Assembly: GCA_028291345.1 (NCBI GenBank)
Contig: JAQGIF010000126.1
Location: 1 to 64,000 of the forward strand
Direction of reading: 5' to 3'
Origin: Rhodospirillales bacterium
GTDB taxonomy: Bacteria > Pseudomonadota > Alphaproteobacteria > BOG-932 > Roseiterribacteraceae
DNA: 64,000 nt
The notes beneath the pieces are model-generated. The model had not been told where the DNA came from. It made no database searches and saw only the letters and a list, made by a program, of their open reading frames with translations. A program made the translations under genes and the position numbers. Position 1 is the stretch's first letter. Every line of letters begins with the position of its first letter. Below are positions 29,068 to 37,904 of the stretch, one piece after another.

Positions 29068-29651
29068 AGTTGGGAACCTCCCGAACGGTCGCAGCCGATG
29101 GGCAACATCCGACGCAGAATGCCATCGCGCAGAATGAATTGATGACGCAAGGCTGCGCCGAGATGTACGGCGAACAGCGCAATAAGCAGCCACGCACCTT
29201 TGCCGTGGATCAGCTTCAGAACGTGCTCGAGCGGCGCCTTATTCTCCAAATCCGCAAGCATCGGTAGGTGTGGCCAGGGCACGACGCCATAAAGCACGGT
29301 CGGCAGGTTGAGAGGCGACGCCGAGACCAATGCCCAACCGGTCAGCGGCAGGAAAAACAGAAAGGCATAGAGCGCCAGATGCACACCGTCGGCCGCTTTG
29401 CGTTCGAGCGGCGGCATTGTGACTGGCAGGGGTGGCGGCCGATGAGTCAGGCGCCATGCCAGCCGCAGGATCGCGGCAAGCAGTACGGTGATGCCGATCG
29501 ATTTATGCAGCTGGTATAGCCGGAATTTGCTTGCCAGGCCAAAATTCCCATGGGTCATGGACAGTCCGATGACGACCAGCGCCAGGATGCCAAGTGCGAC
29601 CAGCCAATGCAGCACGATCGCGACGGCGTCATAGCGTGCTTGCGCAGTCAT
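29064..29651 (-). CDS. Cytochrome b561 family protein
   Basis: RYDAVAIVLHWLVALGILALVVIGL; LYQLHKSIGITVLLAAILRLAWRLTHRPPPLP; 4-TM pattern; 4-bp overlap with downstream YceI gene. Confidence 0.9.
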   Translation of the reverse strand: MTAQARYDAVAIVLHWLVALGILALVVIGLSMTHGNFGLASKFRLYQLHKSIGITVLLAAILRLAWRLTHRPPPLPVTMPPLERKAADGVHLALYAFLFFLPLTGWALVSASPLNLPTVLYGVVPWPHLPMLADLENKAPLEHVLKLIHGKGAWLLIALFAVHLGAALRHQFILRDGILRRMLPIGCDRSGGSQL

Positions 29652-29676
29652 GCGTCCGCCGCTGCGATCATCCCGC

Positions 29677-30297
29677 TTATTTATGTTCGAAAGCCGCGCT
29701 GATCGTCAGGTCGACATCGTCGCCGATCAGCGGAAGGTAGGCCTTCACGCCGAAATCGCTGCGCTTGATCTGGCCCGAAACCTCGAACCCGGCGGCGTAG
29801 CTCTTCGCCATCGGAATCGGACCGGCAGCATTGAAGGTCGCTTTCAGCACCACCGGCTTGGTGACGCCGTGCAGGGTCAGGTTCCCGGTCACGTCGGCTG
29901 TGCGCGGGCCGGTCGGCGTGACCTTGGTCGAATAGAACGTCATCGTCGGATACTTGCCGGCGTCGAGCCAGTCCGCGCTCTTCAGTTCGTTGTTCAGCTT
30001 GTCGCTGGGCGTATAGATGCTGCCGACCGGAACGCTGACTTCGATGCGGCTGGCCGAGGGCGCCTTGGGATCCAGGTTCAGCGTGCCGGACGTGCCGTTG
30101 AATTCGCCGTAATAGGTCGAAATTCCCAGATGCGAGATGCCGAACAGCACGCGGGTATGAGCAGGTTCGATGGCATAGGTTCCGGCCTGCACAGCCGTGG
30201 GGTCCGGGTTGGGCGTGGTCGGCACCTGGGCATAGGTCGAGGCCGACACAGCAACAAGGCCGGCGGAGAACAGGGCTGAAATGAGTTTTCGATTCAC
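29677..30297 (-). CDS. YceI family periplasmic protein
   Basis: GTG start at 30297 (VNRKLISALFSAGLVAVSASTYA signal peptide); TYAIEPAHTRVLFGISHLGISTYYGEFNGTSGTL; NLTLHGVTKPVVLKATFN. Confidence 0.92.
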   Translation of the reverse strand: MNRKLISALFSAGLVAVSASTYAQVPTTPNPDPTAVQAGTYAIEPAHTRVLFGISHLGISTYYGEFNGTSGTLNLDPKAPSASRIEVSVPVGSIYTPSDKLNNELKSADWLDAGKYPTMTFYSTKVTPTGPRTADVTGNLTLHGVTKPVVLKATFNAAGPIPMAKSYAAGFEVSGQIKRSDFGVKAYLPLIGDDVDLTISAAFEHK

Positions 30298-30374
30298 GGC
30301 TGGGCTTTCATAACAATGAATTTGCACACAATAGGTAATCGGCAAAACGCGCGCGGGAAAGTGTTTGCAGAGGG

Positions 30375-30983
30375 CTATGCCGCCAGCGCGGAGATTTCAG
30401 TCCGGGCCGAGGCCAGCGCAGCTTTACGGGACTCCGGGCTGACCGCGATGCCTTCGGCGCGGACGACCGTGATATCGGTCAACCCAATGAAACCGAGCGC
30501 CTGCTTCAGATAGCTTTCCTGGTGATCGAAAGTGGCCGTCGGCGAGTTCGGGCCATAAAATCCGCCGCGCGATGAGGCGATGATCACTTTCTTGCCTTTG
30601 GGCAGAAGCCCTTCCGGCCCCGTCGCGGTGTAATGAAAAGTCCGGCCGGCAATCAGCGATCGGTCGATCCAGGCCTTGAGCTGGCTGGGAACGGCGAAAT
30701 TATACATCGGCGCACCGATGACGATGATGTCGGCCGCGAACAGCTCGTCCAGCACCGCGCCGCCGCTGGCCAGGTCGGTCGAGACCGCGGCATCGGGTGT
30801 CGCCCCCTGCGCTGCTGCGATGTGGGCCGGCGAAAAATGCAAATGTGGTTCGGCTGCGAGGTCGCGATAGGTGACTTCGATTTCAGGATGAAGACGGCGC
30901 TGTCGTTCCACGATTTCGGCAGTCAGCGTACGGCTGACCGAGTTCGGTCCAAGAATGCTCGAATCAATATGCAGAAGCTTCAC
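30375..30983 (-). CDS. azoR: FMN-dependent NADH-azoreductase
   Basis: MKLLHIDSSILGPNSVSRTLTAEIVERQRR; IIVIGAPMYNFAVPSQLKAWIDRSLIAGRTFHYTATGPEGLLPKGKKVIIASSRGG. Confidence 0.93.
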   Translation of the reverse strand: MKLLHIDSSILGPNSVSRTLTAEIVERQRRLHPEIEVTYRDLAAEPHLHFSPAHIAAAQGATPDAAVSTDLASGGAVLDELFAADIIVIGAPMYNFAVPSQLKAWIDRSLIAGRTFHYTATGPEGLLPKGKKVIIASSRGGFYGPNSPTATFDHQESYLKQALGFIGLTDITVVRAEGIAVSPESRKAALASARTEISALAA

Positions 30984-31106
30984 GATTGGAATCCTTTAAG
31001 GGGGAAGCCGAGCTACGGGCGAACGAAATGCTTGCCGGTCTCGTCACCTCCGGCGAGATATGGAAGGTACGCGACCCCTTGAACAGCCTATATATTGCGA
31101 TACAAT

Positions 31107-31125
31107 CCATCGCTAATTTCGATGG
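31107..31125. promoter_or_regulatory. Candidate LysR-type regulator binding box between azoR and the LysR gene
   Basis: CCATCG-N7-CGATGG perfect inverted repeat containing ATC-N9-GAT (T-N11-A); adjacent ATTG-N5-CAAT palindrome at 31094-31106. Confidence 0.6.
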
Positions 31126-31139
31126 TTGGAGAGTGGCGA

Positions 31140-32102
31140 ATGCTTGACGGACTCTCGCTTGATCAGCTGAGAACGTTCATCGCGGCAGCTGAGGAGGGCA
31201 GTTTCTCGGCCGCGGGACGGCGGCTTGGGCGGGCGCAATCAGTCGTCAGCCATACGATCGCAAACCTTGAGGATCAGCTCGAAGTGTTGCTGTTCGATCG
31301 TTCAGGCCGTTATCCGAGGCTGACCGACCAAGGCCGCATCCTGCTGGGCGATGCGCGCGCGGTGGCGGGTGGCATCGATTCACTGAAAGCGCGGGCGAAA
31401 AGCATGGCTGGTGGCGTCGAGCACGAATTGTCGGTTGTCATGGATGTGATGTTTCCGATGGCTGTGGTGACAAAGCTTGCCGGGTCATTCAGTCAGGCTT
31501 TCCCCGCAACGCCGTTGCGCCTGTATGTTGAGGCTCTTGGCGGCGTCGCCAAAGCTTTGCTCGACGGCCGTTGCGATCTGGGTGTTATGGGGACGCTCGC
31601 GGTCGATGTTTCCGAGTTGGTGAGCGAACGACTGGTGGGCGTGCGGATGATTATGGTTGCATCTCCCGACCACCCGCTGGCCCGTCATCCCGGCTTGATC
31701 GGTCAATGCGAGCTATCCAAGCATGTGCAGCTTGTCCTGACCGATCGAACCGAGCTTTCTGCAGGTCAGGAATTCGGGGTGTTTTCGCCCCGCACCTGGC
31801 GGCTCGCCGACCTGGGCGCGAAGCATGCTTTTCTGCGCGCCGGTCTCGGCTGGGGCGGTATGCCGGCGACGATGGTCGAGCGCGATCTCGCCGAAGGCGC
31901 TTTGGTCGAGATCGCGCTGGAGGATGCGCCGGCAGAGGGAATGACCTTGGCAATGTCGGCCGCCTATCGCGCGGATGCTCCTCCAGGCCCTGCCGGCCGT
32001 TGGTTTGTTGATCAGATGAAAATCCTCACATCCCAATGTCCGGGAGGCCATGACGCGGCGACCGCCAAGGTTGTACGCCCGATCCGACGGGCGGCCGGAT
32101 AG
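31140..32102 (+). CDS. LysR family transcriptional regulator
   Basis: LSLDQLRTFIAAAEEGSFSAAGRRLGRAQSVVSHTIANLEDQLEVLLFDRSGRYPRLTDQG. Confidence 0.95.
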   Translation: MLDGLSLDQLRTFIAAAEEGSFSAAGRRLGRAQSVVSHTIANLEDQLEVLLFDRSGRYPRLTDQGRILLGDARAVAGGIDSLKARAKSMAGGVEHELSVVMDVMFPMAVVTKLAGSFSQAFPATPLRLYVEALGGVAKALLDGRCDLGVMGTLAVDVSELVSERLVGVRMIMVASPDHPLARHPGLIGQCELSKHVQLVLTDRTELSAGQEFGVFSPRTWRLADLGAKHAFLRAGLGWGGMPATMVERDLAEGALVEIALEDAPAEGMTLAMSAAYRADAPPGPAGRWFVDQMKILTSQCPGGHDAATAKVVRPIRRAAG

Positions 32103-32168
32103 CCGAGTTGGGCATATTCAACCGGTAATGGTCTTGCATTTTTCCACTCGCCCCACGATCGTTTAGCC

Positions 32169-34679
32169 ATGGCGAATTCGCCGTCATTCGAGTCAGCCCG
32201 CGTCCGCGCGGTATTGGGGCCGACCAATACCGGCAAGACACATTTCGCCATCGAGCGCATGCTCGGTCACGGCACCGGCATGATCGGCTTTCCGCTGCGT
32301 CTGCTGGCGCGGGAGAATTACGATCGGGTCGTTGCCCTGAAAGGGCCTGCCGCGGTCGCACTGGTGACAGGGGAAGAGAAGATCCTGCCGCCGCGCCCGC
32401 GTTATTGGGTCTGCACCGTCGAATCCATGCCGCTGGATCAGCGGGTCGATTGCCTGGCGGTGGATGAAATACAGCTGGCTGGCGATACGGAGCGCGGCCA
32501 CATCTTCACCGACCGGCTGCTTCATGCAAGGGGCATGTCGGAAACATTGTTCCTCGGTTCCGACACCGCGCGTACCTTGATCCAGCGGCTGGTGCCGGGC
32601 GTGGAGTTGATCCAGCGCGACCGTCTGTCGACCCTCACCTATGCCGGGGCCAAGAAACTCACCCGACTGCCGCCGCGCTCGGCAATCGTCGCCTTTTCCG
32701 CGGCCGAGGTCTACGAGACCGCTGAGTTGATCCGGCGGCAGAAGGGCGGGGCTGCTGTGGTGATGGGCGCGCTTAGTCCCCGCACCCGCAACGCCCAGGT
32801 GGCGATGTATCAGGCGGGCGAGGTTGATTATCTGGTGGCGACAGACGCGATCGGCATGGGGCTCAATATGGATATCGACCATGTCGCCTTCGCCCGCCTG
32901 TCGAAATTCGACGGCGTGCGGCCGCGCCGGCTGACCGCCCAGGAAATCGGCCAGATCGCCGGCCGCGCGGGGCGTCACATGACCAACGGCACCTTCGGCA
33001 CGACCGGCAATATGGGCGAGCTGGACCTCGACCTTGTCGAGGCGGTCGAGAATCATCGGTTCGACCCGCTGACGCTGTTGATGTGGCGGAACAGGGACCT
33101 CGACTTACACAGTGCAGCCGGGCTCTTGCGCAGCCTCGATATGCCGCCGCCCTATAATTGCCTGCGTCGGACACGGGAGGCGGACGATCACCAAGCCTTG
33201 GCCACGCTCGCGCGCGAACCCGATATCGTCGCCCGGGCGCGCGGCCTGAACGCCGTCCGCCTGCTATGGGATGTCTGCCAGGTCCCCGATTTCCGCAAGG
33301 TGATGAGCGACCAGCATACCCGGCTGCTGTCCCAGATATTCCTGCATTTGGCGAAAGATGGGCGAGTGCCCGACGACTGGGTCGACGGGCAGGTCAAGCG
33401 GCTGGAGAGCACCGAGGGCGACATCGATACGTTGGTCACACGCATCGCCCATGTCCGCACATGGACCTATATCGCCAACCGCCCGAACTGGATAGCCAAG
33501 CCGCTGGAATGGCAGGAGCGGACGCGCGCTATCGAAGATCGGCTGTCCGATGCGCTGCACGAAAAACTGACCCAGCGTTTCGTCGACCGCCGAGCGGCCG
33601 GCTTGGTCCGCAGCCTGGGCATGGGCGGTGAACTGCTGGCCGGGGTTCAGGCAGGCGGCGCGGTGGTGGTGGAGGGGCATCCGGTGGGCCAGTTGGACGG
33701 GTTCCGCTTCGTCGCCGATCCCACGGCCTTGGCCGGGGATGCGAAACCGGTCCTGACCGCCGCTCGACGAGCTCTCCGGCCCGAAATCGCCCGGCGGGTG
33801 ATGCTGCTTGAACAGGCGCCAGATACGGACCTCGCGCTGACCGATCTCGACCAGATTGCCTGGGAGGGTGCGCCGGTCGCGCGGCTGGCGACGGGTGGCA
33901 CATTGCTGAAACCGCGCATCGTGCCATTGGAAAGCGACCTGCTGAACGCGGGCGAGGGCGACCGGGTTCGCGACCGGGTAGCGCACTGGCTGGATGCCGA
34001 GGTACAGCGCTGCTTCCCGGTGCTGCGCGCCATCGCCGAAGCGAAGCTGGAAGGGCCTGCGCGCGGCTTGGCATTCCAGCTTGCCGAGACGCTGGCGCCC
34101 ATTGAACGATCCCGGCTTGAGTCGCTGATCGCCGGGCTGGAGCGGGCGGATGAGCGAATACTTGCCCGCTTGGGCGTCGTGATCGGCGGCTCTTTCGTGT
34201 TCCTGAAGGGCCTCACCAAGCCCGCATCGCTCAGCCTGCTTCGCGCCCTATGGCGGGCGGGGCATGAAACCTGGGGTCCGCTGCCAATTCCACCAGCCGG
34301 GCGCGTATCGGTTCCGGCGGATGGGGGTATCGATCGCGGCTATTATGTCGCGATCGGCTTTCCTGTGACCGGTCCGCGGGCCATTCGGGTCGATATGCTG
34401 GATCGCCTGATCGGCCGGCTTCGGCGCGCAACCGCGCAGGGCACGATGGCACCCGACCCGACGATCGCTCCCGTGTTGGGATGCGGCAAGGATGAGGCCG
34501 ATGCAGTGCTGTTGGCGCTGGGCTGGGGACGCCACGAGGCGGATGGTGCCGTTACCTATCGCCGCCAGCGTCCGCCGGCCCCGCCGGTGGCCGCGCAGCG
34601 CCGCCGTCGCGCGCCGCCGCTGGGTGACGGCGATCGCTCGCCATTCGCAATCCTTAAGCAGCTGAACGCGGCCAAGTGA
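32169..34679 (+). CDS. SUV3-like ATP-dependent helicase
   Basis: VRAVLGPTNTGKTHFAIERMLGHGTGMIGFPLRLLARENYDRVV; DEIQLAGDTERGHIFTDRLLHARG; TDAIGMGLNMDIDHVAF; IGQIAGRAGRH. Confidence 0.93.
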   Translation: MANSPSFESARVRAVLGPTNTGKTHFAIERMLGHGTGMIGFPLRLLARENYDRVVALKGPAAVALVTGEEKILPPRPRYWVCTVESMPLDQRVDCLAVDEIQLAGDTERGHIFTDRLLHARGMSETLFLGSDTARTLIQRLVPGVELIQRDRLSTLTYAGAKKLTRLPPRSAIVAFSAAEVYETAELIRRQKGGAAVVMGALSPRTRNAQVAMYQAGEVDYLVATDAIGMGLNMDIDHVAFARLSKFDGVRPRRLTAQEIGQIAGRAGRHMTNGTFGTTGNMGELDLDLVEAVENHRFDPLTLLMWRNRDLDLHSAAGLLRSLDMPPPYNCLRRTREADDHQALATLAREPDIVARARGLNAVRLLWDVCQVPDFRKVMSDQHTRLLSQIFLHLAKDGRVPDDWVDGQVKRLESTEGDIDTLVTRIAHVRTWTYIANRPNWIAKPLEWQERTRAIEDRLSDALHEKLTQRFVDRRAAGLVRSLGMGGELLAGVQAGGAVVVEGHPVGQLDGFRFVADPTALAGDAKPVLTAARRALRPEIARRVMLLEQAPDTDLALTDLDQIAWEGAPVARLATGGTLLKPRIVPLESDLLNAGEGDRVRDRVAHWLDAEVQRCFPVLRAIAEAKLEGPARGLAFQLAETLAPIERSRLESLIAGLERADERILARLGVVIGGSFVFLKGLTKPASLSLLRALWRAGHETWGPLPIPPAGRVSVPADGGIDRGYYVAIGFPVTGPRAIRVDMLDRLIGRLRRATAQGTMAPDPTIAPVLGCGKDEADAVLLALGWGRHEADGAVTYRRQRPPAPPVAAQRRRRAPPLGDGDRSPFAILKQLNAAK

Positions 34680-34984
34680 CGGAACTCAAGGCAAAAATCC
34701 GCCTCGACAAGTGGTTGTGGCACGCCCGCTTCGTCAAAACACGCAGCCTGGCAGCGAAACTCTGCGACGGCGGCATCAGGATCGACGGCAAACTGGTGGC
34801 GAAAGCGGGAGCGACGGTACGCCCTGGGCAGGTTTTGACCTTCGCCCTCGGCCGGCATGTGCGGGTGATCGAACTTGTCGCGATCGGCGAACGGCGGGGT
34901 CCGGCGGAAGAGGCGCGCACGCTCTATCGGGATCTGGCTCCCCCGACGATCGAGACCGCCCTTCCCATGGATATCCCTTTCTAA
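34676..34984 (+). CDS. RNA-binding S4 domain protein (HslR-like)
   Basis: KIRLDKWLWHARFVKTRSLAAKLCDGGIRIDGKLVAKAGATVRPGQVLTF; GTGA-type 4-bp overlap with the helicase gene. Confidence 0.92.
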   Translation: MTELKAKIRLDKWLWHARFVKTRSLAAKLCDGGIRIDGKLVAKAGATVRPGQVLTFALGRHVRVIELVAIGERRGPAEEARTLYRDLAPPTIETALPMDIPF

Positions 34985-34991
34985 AAAGGCG

Positions 34992-35777
34992 TCACTTCCC
35001 CTGGAACTCGGCCGGGCGTTTTTCGATAAAGGCGGTACAGCCTTCATGGGCATCGTCGGTATCGAACACCAGACCAATCATCGCATGTTCGTGGCGCAGC
35101 GCGGCGCGCAGAGGCATCTCATCGCCGTCAACCATCGCACGCTTGAGGATTTTCAGAACCAGCGGCGACTTTTTGGCCATCGCCCTGGCCATCTTCATCA
35201 CCTCTTCCATCAGCGCATCATTGGGCACGACCTTGTTGATGAGGCCCAGCCGTTCGGCTTCCTCCGCGCTGATGCGGTTGCCCAGGAACATCATCTCCTT
35301 GGCTTTGCACAGCGGGATCTGGCGCATCAGCCGCTGCGAACCACCGGCGCCAGGGAACAGGCCCAGATTGATTTCGGGCAGGCCTAGCTGCGCAGACTGG
35401 ACCGCAACGCGAATATCGGTTGACAGCAGCAATTCGGTGCCGCCACCCAGGGCCCAGCCGTTGATGGCGGCAATGGTCGGCTTGTCACAGGTTTCGATCC
35501 GGCGGAAAACGGCATGGATGCGTTCGCCGAAATCGAGATAGTGCTCCAGGCCCCGCCTCGTGACGAGGTCGGGAATATCGCCGCCCGCGACAAAGGCCTT
35601 GTCGCCAGCACCGGTGAATACGAGCACGCGCACGGATTTGTCGGTTTCGGCGCGAACCACTGCTAGGTCCAAGGCTTCCAAGGTCGGCAGGTTCAGTGGG
35701 TTCAGCGATTTCGGACGGTTCAGCGTGATGATAGCGACCGCGCCGTCCTGCGCGTAAGTGACCAGATCGTCGGACAT
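34992..35777 (-). CDS. Enoyl-CoA hydratase/isomerase family protein
   Basis: VAIITLNRPKSLNPLNLPTLEALD; AFVAGGDIPD; AAINGWALGGGTELLLSTDIRVAVQSAQLGLPEINLGLFPGAGGSQRL. Confidence 0.95.
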   Translation of the reverse strand: MSDDLVTYAQDGAVAIITLNRPKSLNPLNLPTLEALDLAVVRAETDKSVRVLVFTGAGDKAFVAGGDIPDLVTRRGLEHYLDFGERIHAVFRRIETCDKPTIAAINGWALGGGTELLLSTDIRVAVQSAQLGLPEINLGLFPGAGGSQRLMRQIPLCKAKEMMFLGNRISAEEAERLGLINKVVPNDALMEEVMKMARAMAKKSPLVLKILKRAMVDGDEMPLRAALRHEHAMIGLVFDTDDAHEGCTAFIEKRPAEFQGK

Positions 35778-35789
35778 CGATGATAACTC

Positions 35790-36767
35790 CTAGGCAAGCA
35801 GGCGGCGTACGGCCGCGATAACGGATTCGGGGTTGGGCAGATAGCGGCGCTCAAGTGCCTTGGCGACGGGCGAGGGCATAAAGGGCGCCCCGACGCGCAG
35901 GATCGGTGCATCCAACTCGTCGAAGCCGACATCGGCCATGCGGGCGGCTATTTCCGCGCCGATGCCGAATGCTTCTACGGCCTCATGGACGATCAGCAGC
36001 CGATGCGTGCGGGCCAAGGAGGCCAGCACTGCTCCCTCATCCCAGGGCTGCAGGCTTCGCAGATCGAGGATCTCGGTCTCGATCCCCTCGGCTGCCAAAC
36101 GCCCGGCAGCTTCGGCAGCGGCCCGCAGCGCCGCGCCATACGACACAATTGTGAGGTCGCGACCCGGCCGCAGGATTGCCGCCTTGCCGATCGACAGAAT
36201 GGGCAGACTGTTCGGCTCTGGCACCCGAGTTGCGTAAAGCGCCTTATGTTCCACCACGATCACCGGATCGGGGTCGTCAATCGCTGCGCGCAGCAACCCA
36301 TAGGCGCTGGCGGGATCGCCAGGGCAGACAACTTTCAGGCCCGGCACATGAGCGAACCAGGCCTCCAGACATTGCGAATGCTGCGGCCCCGAACCGGCCC
36401 CCCCGCCATGCTGTGTGCGCAAAACCATCGGCACCGAGCATTGGCCACCGAACATCGTGCGCATCTTGGCGGCTTGGTTGACCACCGCATCCATCGCGAA
36501 GGTCATGAAATCGATGAAGGAAATCTCAACGATGGGCTTGAGGCCGCTCAGCGCGGCGCCGACCGCCATCCCCACGATCGCCGCCTCGGAAATCGGCGTA
36601 TCACGCACGCGTTTCCCGCCATACCTGTCTCGTAAACCACGCGTGGCGCCATAGACGCCGCCGGCACCCGCGACGTCTTCGCCGAACAGGACAACCGTCG
36701 GGTCGGCCGCCATCGCGTCTGCCATCGCCCGGTTGACCGCATGGTTATAGCGAAGCTCGCCCATCAA
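35790..36767 (-). CDS. 2-oxo acid/acetoin dehydrogenase E1 beta subunit
   Basis: VVLFGEDVAGAGGVYGATRGLRDRYGGKRVRDTPISEAAIVGMAVGAALSGLKPIVEISFIDFM. Confidence 0.92.
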   Translation of the reverse strand: MMGELRYNHAVNRAMADAMAADPTVVLFGEDVAGAGGVYGATRGLRDRYGGKRVRDTPISEAAIVGMAVGAALSGLKPIVEISFIDFMTFAMDAVVNQAAKMRTMFGGQCSVPMVLRTQHGGGAGSGPQHSQCLEAWFAHVPGLKVVCPGDPASAYGLLRAAIDDPDPVIVVEHKALYATRVPEPNSLPILSIGKAAILRPGRDLTIVSYGAALRAAAEAAGRLAAEGIETEILDLRSLQPWDEGAVLASLARTHRLLIVHEAVEAFGIGAEIAARMADVGFDELDAPILRVGAPFMPSPVAKALERRYLPNPESVIAAVRRLLA

Positions 36768-37744
36768 GCGGCGTCCGCGGCATAGACGGAAGCGACAGCA
36801 TCATCCCAACCCGGCTCCCCCGCCAATCTGGCGAAAGCGATGGCAGCCGCAATGTCCGCCGTCACCTCGGTTTCGATCTTCGCGACCGCCGCATTACTCA
36901 GGTCTTTTGCGGCGATCGTTAGCGGGTCGCGCGCGGCAGCCTTGGCGAGGTCGCCGGGATCGCGGCCGCGTTGGGGGTCGCCCTCGTAATGCCCGCCGAC
37001 ACGCATCGTGTGGCAGTCCAGGATCGCCGGCCCGCCGCCACTGCGAATGTTCGCGACAATCTCGCCGGCTGCCTGTGCCACCGACGCGACATCATTGCCA
37101 TCGATCGGGACATGCGGAATGCCATGCGCCGCCGCTAGCCTGTCCAAAGTGAACACGATCTGCTGCGCCGTCGGAAGGAACTCGCCCCAGCCGTTATCCT
37201 CGCAGACGAACAGGACCGGCAGATTCCAGAGCTTGGCCAGGTTCAGGCATTCGTGCAGCAGCCCCTCGGCCATCGCACCGTCGCCGAAGAAGGCGACTGC
37301 CACCGCATCGCGCTCCAGCGTCTGGTGCGCCAGCGCGCTGCCCAGCGCGATCGGTATGCCGGCGGCCACGATGCCATTCGCGCCCAGCATCCCCTGGGCG
37401 ATGTCCGCGACATGCATCGACCCGCCGCGCCCCCTGCAGGCGCCGGCATCCTTAGCCAGGAGTTCTGCAAAGAACTTATCCAGCCTTATGCCCTTCGCGA
37501 TGGCGTGGCCATGCCCGCGATGGGTTGAAGTGATCGTGTCGGCTGGGGTCAGCACATCCATTACCCCGGCCGCGATGGCTTCCTGACCGATTGACAGGTG
37601 GATAAAGCCGGGAATCAACCCCTCGGCTAACAGTCCAACCAGCGCTTCTTCAGTCCGACGAATGGTCAGCATCGTTCGGTAAAGCCGCCGCAGACGCACG
37701 TCGTTGGAAACAGGTTTTGCAATCGTCGGTGCGGTCTTCCCCAT
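36764..37744 (-). CDS. 2-oxo acid/acetoin dehydrogenase E1 alpha subunit (TPP-dependent)
   Basis: GLIPGFIHLSIGQEAIAAGVMDVLTPADTITSTHRGHGHAIAKG; VAVAFFGDGAMAEGLLHECLNLAKLWNLPVLFVCEDNGWGE. Confidence 0.93.
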   Translation of the reverse strand: MGKTAPTIAKPVSNDVRLRRLYRTMLTIRRTEEALVGLLAEGLIPGFIHLSIGQEAIAAGVMDVLTPADTITSTHRGHGHAIAKGIRLDKFFAELLAKDAGACRGRGGSMHVADIAQGMLGANGIVAAGIPIALGSALAHQTLERDAVAVAFFGDGAMAEGLLHECLNLAKLWNLPVLFVCEDNGWGEFLPTAQQIVFTLDRLAAAHGIPHVPIDGNDVASVAQAAGEIVANIRSGGGPAILDCHTMRVGGHYEGDPQRGRDPGDLAKAAARDPLTIAAKDLSNAAVAKIETEVTADIAAAIAFARLAGEPGWDDAVASVYAADAA

Positions 37745-37904
37745 GCCCTCGGATATGCAGGAGTTCCAAGCCTCTGTCTATCGATGCAAATCGCCTTGGG
37801 TCCAGGCTATAATGCGCTTGTGTAATCGCCTTGTTCACAGTTATAGGCATCGGCGTTCACCCGCATGAATTAGGGCGTTTGAAAAAGCCGAAGGGAAGAG
37901 AAGC

